From: Balanoglossus misakiensis
Lineage: Eukaryota > Hemichordata
NCBI GenBank assembly: GCA_040954595.2
Contig: CM082594.2
Span: 6,944,001-7,008,000, forward strand
DNA length: 64,000 nucleotides
Reading direction: 5' to 3'
In this document: piece by piece, positions 31,552-46,100 of the stretch
How the letters are laid out: every line of letters begins with the position of its first letter
How positions within the stretch are numbered: the first letter of the stretch is position 1
Program-made: the position numbers and the translations under genes
The notes under the pieces: generated by a model
The model's input: the letters and a program-made list of their open reading frames with translations, nothing else
What the model was told of the DNA's origin: nothing
Database searches by the model: none

Positions 31552-31580
31552 GTCTGTCTATCTGCCTATCTATCTATCTG
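31469..31580. repeat. (CTAT)n microsatellite
   Basis: About 20 perfect CTAT units followed by diverged CTGT/CTTT units. Confidence 0.96.
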
Positions 31581-34500
31581 TCTATCCACCCGTCCATGTG
31601 AGACGACATAAAGAACCTGACAAGCCCCACTGTATGTGAACATGTGCGCACGTCAGCCTACATGTACTATATTATATTGTGTAACGTTTACAAAAAATAA
31701 ATTCCAATTGTTATGCCTGAATCAGAATTCACCAGGCATTATTTAATTCATGTCGGAGCAGTTTTAAGGCTTGAACCTGCTTCGTCACCATTTAGAGGAA
31801 AACTGACTTTTGCCGTTTCCTTTATCCTCAGTGGGGACCATGTATAGCTTCACATCACTACTGACTATACAGCAGACAACTTCTAACCAACTATTATCAT
31901 ATTGAATGGTGTTTCCCTATGGGCCTAAATGCTTTGAAATTTCTTAATTCGAAATGATGGAAATGTATGGAAGTTATTAATTAGAAATGGCTGATGGTGG
32001 CGTTTTGAATGATAAAGTCCAATTTCTTTAGGTGCTACAAATCCGACATCATGTCTCGGTTGCAACAGTTCTAAATTGTATAAATAATCATTATTGTATC
32101 GTGCCGTTAAATTAATGATGAAATATAGGTTCTTTATACTCTGGTTAATATGTGATAAGGTCCATAATTATGACGTGTATTTGCTTCAAAGTTTTTGTAG
32201 TTTATACATCGATGGCTTCTGGATGGTCGATCGCAGTATTTGACAGCAGGCAAACAACTGCGCATGTGCAGTACTCAGGGATGCCCACCCACTGTGTCAC
32301 ACAGCGACTGTCAACTTTGTTACAGAAGGGCCACTCATCTTTACCCAGAATGGGAAAACATTAATTAAAGAGTTTACATTGTTGAAAGTGACCTCCATTT
32401 CTACCCGAGAATTATTTCCGGTCCTCAAACACAGCAGAATCAAAGGGAATACAGTAATGGATTCCATACTGGATTCAAATGTTCCTTATATCGTACAATC
32501 CACCACTGGATTATCGCAGGATAGTGAAAAAATCCATCATTAATTATTGCTGGGATTCTGCTGGATGCTATGCGAATCCATGAAAATCCGTTTTGGATTT
32601 AGGACTTTTCGCACAAACAAATATTTCTGCGTGATTCGGGTCATGTGACACCCAATGAAACGGATAGTGGATTCTGAGAGGTAAATTGGTTTTAATGGTC
32701 CCACAGCACTTTCTTCTAATTATATTCGCAAAATGTAGTTTAAACAACTAATGTCCATAACGTGCGCTTAAAATACTGTCGCGATACAATTTGTGGCCTT
32801 TGTCACACGCAAACACTGCTGTATGACGTGAGTGACCACGTCATCTGGTCGACACTACGTAAAACGACGCACGTATTTTCACAATTCTGTTTCCAAAATT
32901 ACGGAAGGAAGCTCATAAGTGTAGGTCCATGTTTGTGTTCCTCGCCTATTCAATCAAAATCGCCCCATTGTCTGAATATAGCTGGTATAACGACTCCATA
33001 ACCAGGTCGGTTGTCATGCAGAACTATAAACACAAAAAGTCCAGTCTTGCTAATACTTTCTACCAGCCTGAGGGAAGTCTCACCCTTCGTACTTACAGTT
33101 GTATGGTGGTATGAGACAACGTTGGGGCTTCAAGAGGCCACACTGGTTAAATTCCTGTGTACTGACTGACAGTCTGATAATATGCTCGTTTAAAGTTTGT
33201 TTAATATTGCTTCAATATTACCATTATGCGCCTATTTGTTAGAAAACATGAATTTATAAGACTTTATTGAAGTATAGCATTTCATACAGGCATGATAACA
33301 CCTCTTGACATATGTCTACTAACAACTCCAATAGAAATGTAAAATATGTTTTGCTAAGTCAGAGGAAGGCAGTATCACTGGTGTGCTATTGAAAGCCTTA
33401 AAATACAATAATAAATTATTCAGGCCAATGTTCCAGGTTTCTGACCCATTTATGTAAATACAAGAGGTCAAGTGGCTGGTGGCATTTTAACTCATGTACA
33501 TTTCAACAATCTGAGATGATTATTATCAAGACTCGAATGTATCCTGTCTATACTTATGTGTCGTGCCTTTTGTTTAACACTAAAACGTCGAGTTTAATGC
33601 CACCATTTAAGGAATTAACGTCAGTGTACTGTGCGTTATTAATGTTCACATTTTTAAAGGAAATTAAATGTCTGTTGTCGGTTTGCACAGTGTAGCGAAT
33701 GACGGCAATGCAAACCTGAAAACGCATTGAATGGATATAGTTTAAAGTTTCCGTTTCCTCGACTAATAGCATCAGGCAATTTCCCCGAGTCAAAGACAGA
33801 TGCCATGAAGCCATTGAATCCTGGGAAGTATTACTTCAAATCGAAAAAGCAAGAATTATTATAATATAAAAAAAAACCCAGAGGGTATTTCAATACCGTT
33901 TTTGTTGTTCATGCACATTACTTTTGCAAGCACCCCCCCCCCTCCCGTGTTCAGTGTTCAGAAAGTAGAAATCACGACATGATTATTTGCCCTCGATTCT
34001 CAAATCTGTAAATGCATTGTCAATGCAACTCCAAGTACTTAGTTCAGGTTAATTGCTCGGTACGGCATGCACTTTATAGTGAAATATATTTATAGCAGTA
34101 AATGGCAGAACTACATATTGGAAAGCGAAGTACGGGCCTCGTCGATAGAGGTTTCTCAACAATGTAGTGGGCTTCATTTTATCATAAAATTAATAGTACT
34201 TATTCTGCGTTATTGTGGATGGTCATGGTGTGTAATTATGGCATACTTGATGTTCAGCAATGGTAAGACTCTTCCTCAGGGTAAATAATGGCCGCCAAAT
34301 GCATACGTTAAGTCAATTGCAGTGTATATTTATAGCGTATATTCACAAAACACGGTCACATATACGAGGTTTTGTGTTTGTGTGTGATTGGACAAGTGAA
34401 GACAGATTAATTATAACATTTACATTGAATTCTCAAAAGCAAATAGCTGAAGAAACATTTAAGGATACTTCACAACCACAAGTGGCAGTTTGTCCTCTCG

Positions 34501-35769
34501 AAAATACTAATATTTTAGTTAAACACACTGTGTTCTTTGCCAACCACGTCGTCGAAATGTGCTTTTGGCACAAAGTTCAAACTGAGTATGCAAGAACAAC
34601 ACCATGTGGGGGTCTGCCTCACACAGTGATAGGGGTCATGTCGTCTGGTCGTGACATCCATAAGCTAGGTATTGCACTTTCGAGTGGGTTAATTCAATAT
34701 TAACATATCAAATGGAATAATTGCAAATTTCGCATCAGAGAAAAGGAATCTGGAAAAGTACGAAATGTGTCATTGTATGACGTTATTTGTGACTTTTTAA
34801 ATTCTATTAATTTCAGTGAATTTGAGAATTTATTTGGATTAACATGTATTTGGTTTTGCCAAGTTCATCGAAATATACACAGTTCTATTCTTATTCTAAT
34901 TTTAGGTCTAAATTGTGGATAACATTATTGTAGTATGCAACTTCAATTCAGCTTTTTGTATTCTTCCAGACATTGTGATGACACCAATCATGTACTTATC
35001 GGTCAGTTCGAAAGGTCCCCGCATTTTTTATCATACCCACCCCCTCGACGACTCGCGTAATCGAGGTGTCTCAGATGGGGAATTTTCACTTCAACGGTTA
35101 TCATATGCTACACATACGTCATCATGCAATTTACCTAGATTTTCGCATTAATTACAATGCTATCTTTGGACATGAATGTAAATTGATTGCCAGTGCTATC
35201 TTGGTAAATGGATGTTAATTGCTTTCTCGGCTCAGGTTTAGGCAGCTTATCGTCAGAACATGCGGCGCCGCCATGATCTGTTGAATATTCAGAGAAAAAA
35301 CCCGCACCCGGATACCTCATGGGATGTAGTGCCTCGTTAAATGTTGTAATTAGCCTCATTAAAGCACGCCATTCTATTTTAAGCGTTGGCTTCTAATAAC
35401 AATTGAATTAAGGTTCCTACGCGTTCATCTGACACTATGTATGATCTGGTTAATTATACACCCATGTCATCATTGTCATTGGCTCAAAACGCAGATCATC
35501 AAAACTGTATTTGCAATCGCTTCCTGTAATACATCAATCATCCTTTGTCGATGTTATCACGGTAATTCTATCCCCACATGCATAGATTCTGGTGGTGGAA
35601 AATGTTATCTGTTACCAACAAACAATATCTAAATTGCGTTCTGTGTTTTCACTGCTTACCCATGCCTGAAGTTATACGTAACGACCATTCTGATGTACAT
35701 ATGATTAAAAGGTGTTTTTATGTCACGTTCTAGATAGTAGATCTATGCATTTGTAGTTAACTGTAGATC

Positions 35770-35850
35770 GATAGGGGAGGGGAGAGGGGGAAGAGAGGGA
35801 GGGAGGCACAGCGATACAGAGAAAGACAGAAACAGAGAGAGAGAGAGCGC
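35770..35850. repeat. Purine tract rich in G runs and GAGA
   Basis: Starts with several runs of three to five G separated by one to six bases, then GAGAGA repeats. Confidence 0.85.
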
Positions 35851-36837
35851 AGTCATTGCATTTAATCAATGCCACACAGAAGACTTGCGATGTTATAGTT
35901 GCATTGCTGATTCTCAACTTTTTAGATAGAAAATAATTAGTCAGGGCGCAATTGTGATGAGTTGGTTAATTTGGAAATTAATCCCTTATCAGTTATGTAA
36001 ACCTGTGTGTATTGTTAGTGTTTAATTAATTTGGCCATTTTGATTCTTGTCGCAGAGTTGTAGGCAATTACAGTTCTTTCGTTTGGCAAAGAATCTATCG
36101 GTATATTGAACAGTAAGGACAATGTCGGCGCACTTTAGGACAAACAGCAATTGATCAAAGTACATCCATGGGATGTCGAGCTAGCTGTCCTAGTAATCGA
36201 TTTTCCCTCTCACAGACAAGAAAAGACACAGGCTATATTGAGCGAAGAAATTAATACCATCGCCTCATGTGGCTTTTTTCTGGGAAACCCCCTTTGCACT
36301 GATAGATGGTGATGATTAGTGGGAATTTTAAAGTGTGCCAGTTAATCCATATGAATCCCAGCGTGCGGCCGTGGCTTGGCGAAAGCACTAACAAATTTTC
36401 ACCCGTTCGCCGTCGCTTCGCGGACTGCTGTGTAATTTGAGATATGATCTATCAATAACTCTCTGTGGCGTTTAATGAATCTTCTTCCTTGTCGGGGTGA
36501 TATGGCCGACAGCGTCAATGTTGCAAAATAGGTGATAGCACAGTAATGCGAAGTCAGTATAAACCGATACAAGATTTTCCTCTTACATGTGTCATACATA
36601 AGAGGCTTGCATCATTTTGATATCTAACTGTAATGTATTCTATTTAGTCAGAACCGATTATGAAGTTGCTGATAAATGACTTATTCTAAACATTAGCGAT
36701 TTACGTCTGTTAACGAGACGTTTGACTCAAATTGCATACGATTAGTTCAACTGAATTCTGACTGAATAATTAATTTATCGATATAATTTTGAATATGTCT
36801 GGGCAGAGACAGTAGTCATAGATGAGAGCAGTGATAG

Positions 36838-36905
36838 ACGGAGAGAAAGGGGGGGGGTAGTGGGAGGGAGGGAGGGATGGCGAGAGAGAGAGAAAGAGAG
36901 AGATA
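36838..36905. repeat. Purine tract with G runs and GAGA
   Basis: A G9 run followed by four GGG runs spaced by single A bases, then (GA)n. Confidence 0.85.
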
Positions 36906-39900
36906 GGGCATGTAGTTGGATTGCAATTCCAATTTTGATACATGGGCATGATATAATCTGAAGACATTAAAATGTAAGCTTTGCACTCTGATCATCTGAC
37001 TCTCCAAGGAACCCTTTGTTGCGCAAACAAACTTTTTTCTCATGTACCAATTTTTCAAGTACTATTTCTATTTAAATAGGACGATACCCGTTTTATTCTG
37101 GTCAATATTTCTCTTGTTGAATCTGGGAATTTCATCCCAGTGGTAATTAGACTGGCACACCAAAGTCAAACATAATTTGATCAACTCCCATTGCTGGATG
37201 TGATATTTGTTCACGATTTGCGAGGGATTATATATCCACATTTTCTATGTGTTGTACATTTTTGATATCACAATTGTGGGATAACCACTGCACATGTAAG
37301 TGTCTCGGTTGTACTTTTAACTCACTACACCGGCAATCAGAATGCTCGATGATATATAATTTGTGCTCACAAGCGCCTGTGGTCACATTTCTATGATGCT
37401 GAATACAGGTTGGCCGTTCCTGAGAAAAGCTACTCTCCGAATAAATGCGCATTATGAGCGAAACGGCAAACACTATGTCATCATTAACGTCGATGCACAT
37501 TGGCAGGAATTTAATATCACGAGACAAAAACATCGTTCCGCCGTATGAATTACAGCAACCATTAAATCACAATCGAAGGCATTTGACAATATTTTATCTC
37601 TTTCAATATACTGAACTGTATCATTTATGTCGGATTTAATACAGACGGACGGAATGGCCATCGATCGCGACAAACCGCAACTGTCATGTCGTACAAAACA
37701 CGCAGCATCAGGAACCACGAAGGAAGGGAAATGTGGTAGACGAGATTAATTACGCGGCAAGAATTACTGAAATCAAATCAATGGGGGTTGATGATATGTT
37801 GATAATAACTAGAAGCATCGTCTCCTCCAATTTCGAATGACTCACAGGACAAAGATAACGAATTCATCTGTAATTAGTAAAGTCTATGATAAACACACAA
37901 GTTCGCTTCCCATACGTAGTTTCAGAGACAGACAGGCATCAGTCTTTCACAAATCACCTGTCCTTTTCAGTGGCCACCCTTTTTGATCTCGATCAATGTG
38001 AACAATAATTGCAACCATGCAACACATACAAGTTTAAGTACGGTACTTTGAAAACTAAGCACATGGTCATTTAATATTTTTTGTCATTTTCATACGAAAC
38101 ATGGAACTATTTTCCGATCGCCGAAACTTGGGAACATTTGGACACATTAATTTGTTATCCTTCCCATCTATCGCCAGAAAAAATGTTAGTGTCGGTGCAT
38201 TTGGGAACTTCAAAATCTGTTTTCGACTCGTATATTGCCGATGCGTTCTCCCGACCCTGAGCCAAACGATTTTGGCACTGACCTAATATGATTTCACTTT
38301 GTATAACAATAGTGGCCTAACAGTGATAGCAAGATAGCATGGCCAATTTGAAACTTCAATTTCCGTCAGATCATAGGAAATATATGCAAGGATATCAATA
38401 TAAGGGGACTAAAGGTATACTTTATTTATTTGAAAAACCGATAAGCATAAATATAGAGAAAAAAATTTACCGACAGAGGAGTACTGAAACAAACAAACCG
38501 CTAAAATGTAATAGATGAAGACCTTTATGCGTGATGTACAAAACGACAAAGATGACCGCTGTCCATTCATATTGTATTCTAAGGAAAAATACCTCATTAG
38601 AAAATGACGTCATACGTAGATCTTAATGAGGCACCATCCCTCTAAATTCGGCAGATATAACAAGGTCGAAATTATCAAGTAATTGCCTCCGGTAGCATAA
38701 ATGATCGGTTATGTTTAGTAATATTTTGGATGTCGTGAAGGCAATGTACTGGGTCTATAACAAGCAATCTATCTTCATGGGAATTGGTTGTTCGATTGAA
38801 ATGGCATTTAGTAACCACCCAAGCTTACTGATCCATAAAATCAGTGCTTTAGTGGGCAATACTGGCAAATTGAGCAATGTCGCCTACACCATATCACCCA
38901 TGTATACTATCAATGTGATCCCGTGGTTAAAAATCATGATTAGACATGTCTTTTCAACAACCGAAGCGGTGGGGATAAAATATCACAACTAAAAGGAACT
39001 GCCCGTGGAAAATTCTTAAGTGAGAAGCTTATCCTGCTGATAGGCCAATACACATAGTTGCATTGTTTATGGGCAATAGTTCGAAATCATTTTTTCGTTG
39101 TTGCCAGGATCTCCCTGTGATTAAGTTAAATTAAGAATCAAAGTTCAAGCAAGATTAGGCATCATCTGTATTCGTTGTCACATCCATGAAACAATGTACC
39201 AAAGCATGTTAAGATCTCAAAGGAGAGATTCGGTCACTGTCCAAAACCAAGTTATTCATAGAAATTGAATTCATCTGTCAAAAGTATTCCATAAATATAC
39301 ATACAGAATGTATCTATGCTGCGAGGTCTAACAAATAAGTGCTTTTGATGTTTGATAACAATTTTTAGTTAGAATGACGTTTAATTATACAGTGTGTGAT
39401 ACTGAAGGGAAACATTAGATTCACCCATAAACACCCACAAGTTCTTTGCATACTCCTACATGTTTTTTTGGGGGGTGTCTACTGGAGTGTGAAGACAGAC
39501 CAGCCTTATGTTAACTTTGATTTTGACTGTGGCGATTCATAAGCAACTTGATGCAACTTGAAAGTGAAAAATGCAAATAACTCAATTATTAATCGGCTAA
39601 TTTTTTGCGAAATTCGAACGTTTCAAGGTGGATATATATGTGAGTGTTCATATCAAATTTATCGCTTTAATGCAGTTTCCCAAATGTTAAGTATATTGAC
39701 ATTTCTTGGGTAGTGAAGTATAATAATTGTCTAAGTGGCTAATGTGCGGGTATCGCCCCGTGGCCATTTTGGATCATTGAACGGACGTCGAGCGCTCGCT
39801 GTAAAGATTTTCTTGAGGGTTTTGAACACCAGCTTGAAGTCATAAAATTGTCTTTTACTGTGTAAACATCAATCTTTCGCATGAATTTCGATGAGCCTGA

Positions 39901-42900
39901 ATCCTAAGTCATTTTAAAGTTGAATTAGTGTAACCATTATGGAAAAAGTATATAATTGCCCGAGTGTATTACGGCATTAGTCTTTTCGTTGGCTGTTTAT
40001 CACACCATGCTTATTGACACGCCTATATATTAATCTAGCGCGATTGACTGTTGATTGATAAATAGTTTAATACATCAACGTTCTGCTAATGAATCACTCC
40101 ATACCACACCCTACGACGTAACCGTGACAACAGTAACAGGTGCTTTTGTAAACATCACAAACACGTCAATATTTGGATGCTGAGACATTTCATTTTCCGA
40201 AAAAATATCCACAGTCGCGCTTTGGAGTTATAAACTAGGTTGTTTCTGCTTCGCTTTCGAAGAACATTGTTTTTACATCCTGCTACAGAAGGAAAGTAAT
40301 TAGATCAATGTACATTTCTTTTCAAACCGAATGCCTGTTAAAATGGCAAGTTTGTAAGAATATGAAATCTGACACTCGGATATAAGTAGGCATCGACTCA
40401 AAACAAACAAAACGAATCGTTGGCAGGAAATACGATATAATTCTTGCATTTGACACTGCTTTTAATAAGAGTAATGTGATTTTTGTTTAAATTTACACCA
40501 CAGACTATACCCGGTAGGTAGTTGATTTCTATGCATGTGGACTTCGATGCCAATGAATTTGCAGTGCGCATGTGTAGTTTTACTGGTAACAAAACTACAG
40601 GATTACGGCAAGGCTATCAAATGCTGAACACGTTTTTTTTTCGAGGACTGGTCAAGCAGGGTCAGAGAAGATACTCTCTATACAGTGATTTAATGCATGC
40701 ATACAGAGCTTAGGGCGACTTTTAAGTAATCTTTATATATTCCCATCGACGATATGAACGATGATGATGGCAAAGACAGTAAACTGTGCTTCATGACAGC
40801 CTGAGATGAGAAGTACTCTTGGATGAACACTCATCTTTTCTGGCGGGGTGTCAAGTACCATGGGATGTATCGTTCAGAAGACATACCCATGTTAACTTCT
40901 TACGTATCTCAAAAACATCATGGCTTGAAACACTGTCTCGTGAAATTGCTAAAGGAGTCATATAAGCCGTACCATTTACAACCAAGATAAAATATCAAGG
41001 GTCATTCGGAGCATTGTATGAATTACAGAACTGAAAGATTGTCAATGTTTGAAATTCAAAATGGTCGCCAAAGGCAGTGTTTTGTATGGAAAAATTTGAA
41101 ACAACCGCTTTCACTGAAAATGGGATGGTGAACACTTTAAAAGGAAATGTTACATTATTTTATCACCCAAACCGAAGAAATAGTGATATCGTTTTGAATT
41201 TAAACAAGCAATTATATTCGCACGTGTTTACGATCTTTCATATTCAATTGTGTTAACAACGTCGACTCGCAGATCAATAAAAAAACGAAGAAAATGATTT
41301 CCATTGCCATTAACACAGCCAGTATAGTTGGATGTGGTTAGATTACTCGAAAATGGGCATGGTTGTCAAAAATATAGCGCAACAGAGGATTTATATGAGG
41401 GTTGACCTGGCCACCATGATGAAGAGTAATCCAGACTTTTTTGCCTTTTCATATTAAGCTCACAGGCAATGCATAAGAAAACACGCAAAAGAAATGCTTT
41501 ATCGCTAATTACACAACTTTTTGATTTTTCACCTTTTCAGACGTCGACAAATCTGTCGTTTCTTGAATGGTGAATTGCGCGTTCCCATGACAACTGAGCA
41601 GCAATTCCGTCTCACATTATCCAGGGTTAAGCGTGCCAGGTATTACACCATTGAAATGTCGGCTTTGCATATCTATTTTGTTGCCATCCTGAAGGCGACA
41701 TTCAGAAAAATATGATCGGCGTAACTAAGATTGACACTACTCGCATTAAGCGTCGCTGCTGCACAACGACGCGGCTTACCCCTTCAACATTCTAATTACC
41801 CGCGGTGAAAGTTTTGGATAAAAAGAGTTGCAGAATTAGCCGATCGTAAGGTTTGCCATCTAATAATTTGACTGACCCAGCGTGAATTACTACACGACCT
41901 ATGATTATCCTGCTCTCAAATTACCCTCCGTGCCATATTCATTTCTAAGGCATCTCTCGGCACATTGCTGATATTAGCGTATTTCGATTTGTTCCGTGTC
42001 ACGGAAAATCCTAGGCGTTCTGAAACAAAGCGTGCTGGTTTGCCCTGCCGATTAACTTTCTGATTCAAAATTGCCAAATTAATCAGCACTTGTAACATTT
42101 TATTGCGCGCGTTATCAAATGGGACCTGTGGCTGTCTTTAATCGTCGGGCAAGCAACCGCACGTTTAGTGAATGGCATCGTTTGTCATCAGTTTGCGTGT
42201 ACGTGTTGTATTCAACGATGACATGAACGTTATCTGTCTTTTCCTTAATTGCTTGAGAGAGTGGGTAGGTTGACGCCTATGGTTCAACATACAACCAATT
42301 TCAGGTTGGGAGTATGGGTATCTATGACGGGTTTCCCCAAGCTCTGATGATGAATTATTTGGTATATGTATTGAAATTCTGGCATACATGTATATCAAAT
42401 TTTATATACGTGCAGAACACCCTAAGGCAAAGCAGCATGCACGAAGAGTGCATCTCCCACGCAAATATCCAAACACTAGAAATTTAAAAAAAAGTTATAA
42501 ATTCCCACGCTACACCGTACCGCTTTTCCACGAATTACATGAAATCAATGTAGAGAAAATAACAATGATAGAATTGTATTTTCCTAATTATTTTTCACTC
42601 CTATCGGATACATGATGTTGAGTACATTGCCACCCAAGACATGATATTCTCACCAGTAAAACCAGGTGGAAAGACATCCTTGATAGAACAGTAATACATG
42701 TATCAGGAAAGAAACTTCATGATATATGCTCAGAAAAATATGAACATTGAAGATGAGACGAGTCTCTTGTATTTGATATTGGAAAAATATTAGCCTTTGG
42801 CAAGCCCATGAAATATTGGGTATAATTATGGAACATTTTTGAAAATCATAGCCTTCATAATATACTTATTAGACATGGTTATCAAGTATTTTACCCAAAT

Positions 42901-43109
42901 TACGATCATTTTGTTATTATAGCTATTTAAGTATTGATCTCGCAATTACCATTTAGAAATAGAAATAGAATTTTTGAATGAGATTTTCAGAGTCAAACAT
43001 CAGTTGAGATTTCAGCAGTAATGTTCATTGTACAAGTCACAAGGTCGAATCAAGTATGATGATTATGAAAGATTTGCTTCTTACCAAAGCTTCAATAGGT
43101 CAGAGCACG

Positions 43110-43160
43110 AGTAAGTAAGTAAGTAAGTGAGTGAGTCAGTTAGTCAGCCAGTCAGTCAGG
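43110..43160. repeat. Degenerate GTAA/GTGA/GTCA tetranucleotide tract
   Basis: Consecutive AAGT, GAGT, CAGT-type tetramers. Confidence 0.8.
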
Positions 43161-46100
43161 TCATAATTCAATCAGTAAATAGCTTCGATCAGTTTTTATA
43201 ACGACAGTAGTTATACATGAAATGGCCATATAATTTCAACTAAGATTCCCGCTTCCTTTTTCTAAACACACAGTGTACAGAGAGAAACAGTTTTTGGATC
43301 ATACATTTCTTTGTCATCCCCTCTCCCCGCTGTCTATGATGCACTCACCGCATGTGACAACACCTTTGCTATTGCTGTAAGGTTCCCAATTCCTTTATTC
43401 GACCATCCTTATCAATTTGGATCTGCATGTGTCATTATTGGCGATCAACGTTAACGCTAATGATGTACTAGTATGTATTGTAGAATTATCTGTTTCCAAT
43501 GGATGTTGGTGGGCGACAGATTGTCGTCAGTAGGTTAGTGGGCGGTGAGTTTTTTGAACACCGAGTTGCAGAATAAATGAACTTGTTTCTGATTTAGGGA
43601 TTTCATTAAGGCTTTGACGGATTACCCGGTGATTGGAAGAATTCGGTTGATTTTTGAACCTCCACTGGTCACTGACATTTGGAGTTAGTCAGGACATATA
43701 GGTAGAGTGTATCATATTCCTTTATGTCTGACGGAAAGTTGTAAAATTACATCAAAGTGCTTACGTAAATAACACGTAATACGTAAATAATTAGTCCTGA
43801 AACTTTAAGATGGCAGAGGTAGGTAACGGAATACAAAGTAAGCTAACGTTCAGATGACTTACAATGTACGTTATTGCGCCATCTTTTTTTAGTTGAAATT
43901 TGCCTTCGTCTTAATACAATCACAAAATTATTAGACCACAAGGTGGCGCTATGTAAAAGTAACTGTAATGTACGGGTACTTAAAGTAATCTTGAATGCAA
44001 TATATAATCTCTAAAATTCAGCAACACGATTCGTTCAGGAGGTAAAAGGAAAGTACTAGTAAACTCCGAGTTTGGGTTTGAACAATACATAGTACAGGAA
44101 TACGTAAATGACCCGTGTCAGTTATCACAAAATAATATCTTTTAAATGCATTATTTATCTTTTATGTTGTGCAGACGGCTTATTTGCCTTTTCATATCTT
44201 ATAGTAATTTCTTCTCTAAGTATCCATTTCGACCTACTTATCATCGTCTTGTCTGTGTCATCAGTGACCTGTCAATGACCTTTTTGCAACCTTCTCTCAT
44301 TCCTCGTCCATGTTGGATGTTTTGAGAGCCCGGCGGTTGTGAAAAAACATGGCGCCAGTCTGACTGTTGGAATAAATCAATGGCAGTGTTTTGCCAGTAT
44401 TCAAAATGTTCATACATTCATACGTACCCGCAACACCCTTCCTAGTCAGTTTGTCAGCCCGACTGTCTGACTCTCTTGTAATGCGGGTCATACGCCATTC
44501 ATGAGCTCTGTCACTGTCGCCGCGTGCGCTCCCGGATACAATAGAAGTTTAGGAAAACAGTATTCGTTATTTTGCATTTTTGTTTGCGTTGGTTTTTGTA
44601 ACCATTTTCTAAAACTGCATGGAATCTTCCGCGAACGGGCTTCACAGCGTCTGATTGAAAATTATCTTTAATATGTGAGTCATGCAAGCAAACAAACCGA
44701 GGAAAATGATGCAACATTCATATGGGTAGTTCTCTTAACATCCAGGTTTTAATATTAGAAATGGGCACATTTTGATTCATATATTTCATTTAAGTTACAT
44801 GAACTGAGGTCTTTACACACACTTGAATGCTGTTTGATAAAGTGTCAATCGATTGCAAAAGTGCTACATTTTATAGTGTCGGCTGCTAAAACCCTAGACT
44901 AGAGACCTTCGGGGAGCCTGTGAATGTACGTGTGAAATTGTCAAAGTGAACAAAATTGTCAACACCACCGTCTGTACCGTAGAAAATTATCTGGCATTAG
45001 CTCCATCTCATATTCGTGGCCACACTCATCTCAAGTGGCAAATTCAAACCGGCACGTATTAGCCAAAAGCCCTCCGGTTGACAATCACTTCCAAACAATC
45101 ACGAACTAATGGCTGATTTATATGCACGCAAATTCCCAGACACCGATCAAAATACTTGACAGCGTCTTTTCACGCGTACAAATACAAAATAGAACGCGAC
45201 TTTCAAGTCTGCTGTGCCCAAACAACGCATCGCAGATCAAATGCAATCGACGATTAATTACGATGATGAAAAGTGGTGAACCCGAAGTCAAGAAATCAAT
45301 TCAGTGTTTGTGAATACGTGCATAGAAATTTTTTAACAGAAAGTCGGTTGTTTACTTGGCAATTGGTTTTAATTCATAAGATGAGCCAATTATCGCTGTT
45401 GCAGACACGACAGAAGTTGTTGCCAATGGCAACTAAACACAGAGTATCAGACATGTCCATAACACCGGTGACGACATGTTATACAGTCTAGAAGAACAAT
45501 TTCCAGGTTGTGCGTCGGTCTCCATATTTTTAAAGGTGTCCATATTTTTAAAGGTGACTAACCTTTATAAGACGTAAAAGAGATAAAGCTCGCAATTATT
45601 TATGGATCATGCTTGGTTTTGCAATTGTTTTAAGGTGTTGTTTTACACTGAAGCCATGGAAAGACAGCCGAATCTATGTCAAAGATAGTAGTGATCATGT
45701 GCTTGTATGTTTCGAGGTAGTACGGTGCAATCTTCTCAAATGTGGGTTTATAGTACTTTAGGTCAATACCGCCCTCTGTGGGTCTCAAGAGAAAAGCAGT
45801 GGAATATTCACTCTACTGAAATCGGCCATATCATGTGTAAACACTTATTTTAGAACTGACCGCGAACATGAAACAAAATCAGTTACGTCTCACCACAGGC
45901 TCCCTGGTGCCAATTAGCTGTGTCCTTAAACGCAGAGAAACCCAAACGAAAAACACTGGCTTGCAGGAACAACTTGTCCCCGTTCGTCTACATAAAACTT
46001 ATCACGGCCGCTGGGCTCGACAATTCTTGACGTTGAGTATACTCTCAAGTTTCACTTTGGTTAGAGGTACGCTCCAATGTCAAAGAAATTTTTACCTTTT

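Noticed and set aside
34260-34703. 147-codon plus-strand frame starting at ATG
   Set aside because: No domain, signal peptide or splice context recognised; one frame of this length is expected by chance in a 64-kb AT-rich window.
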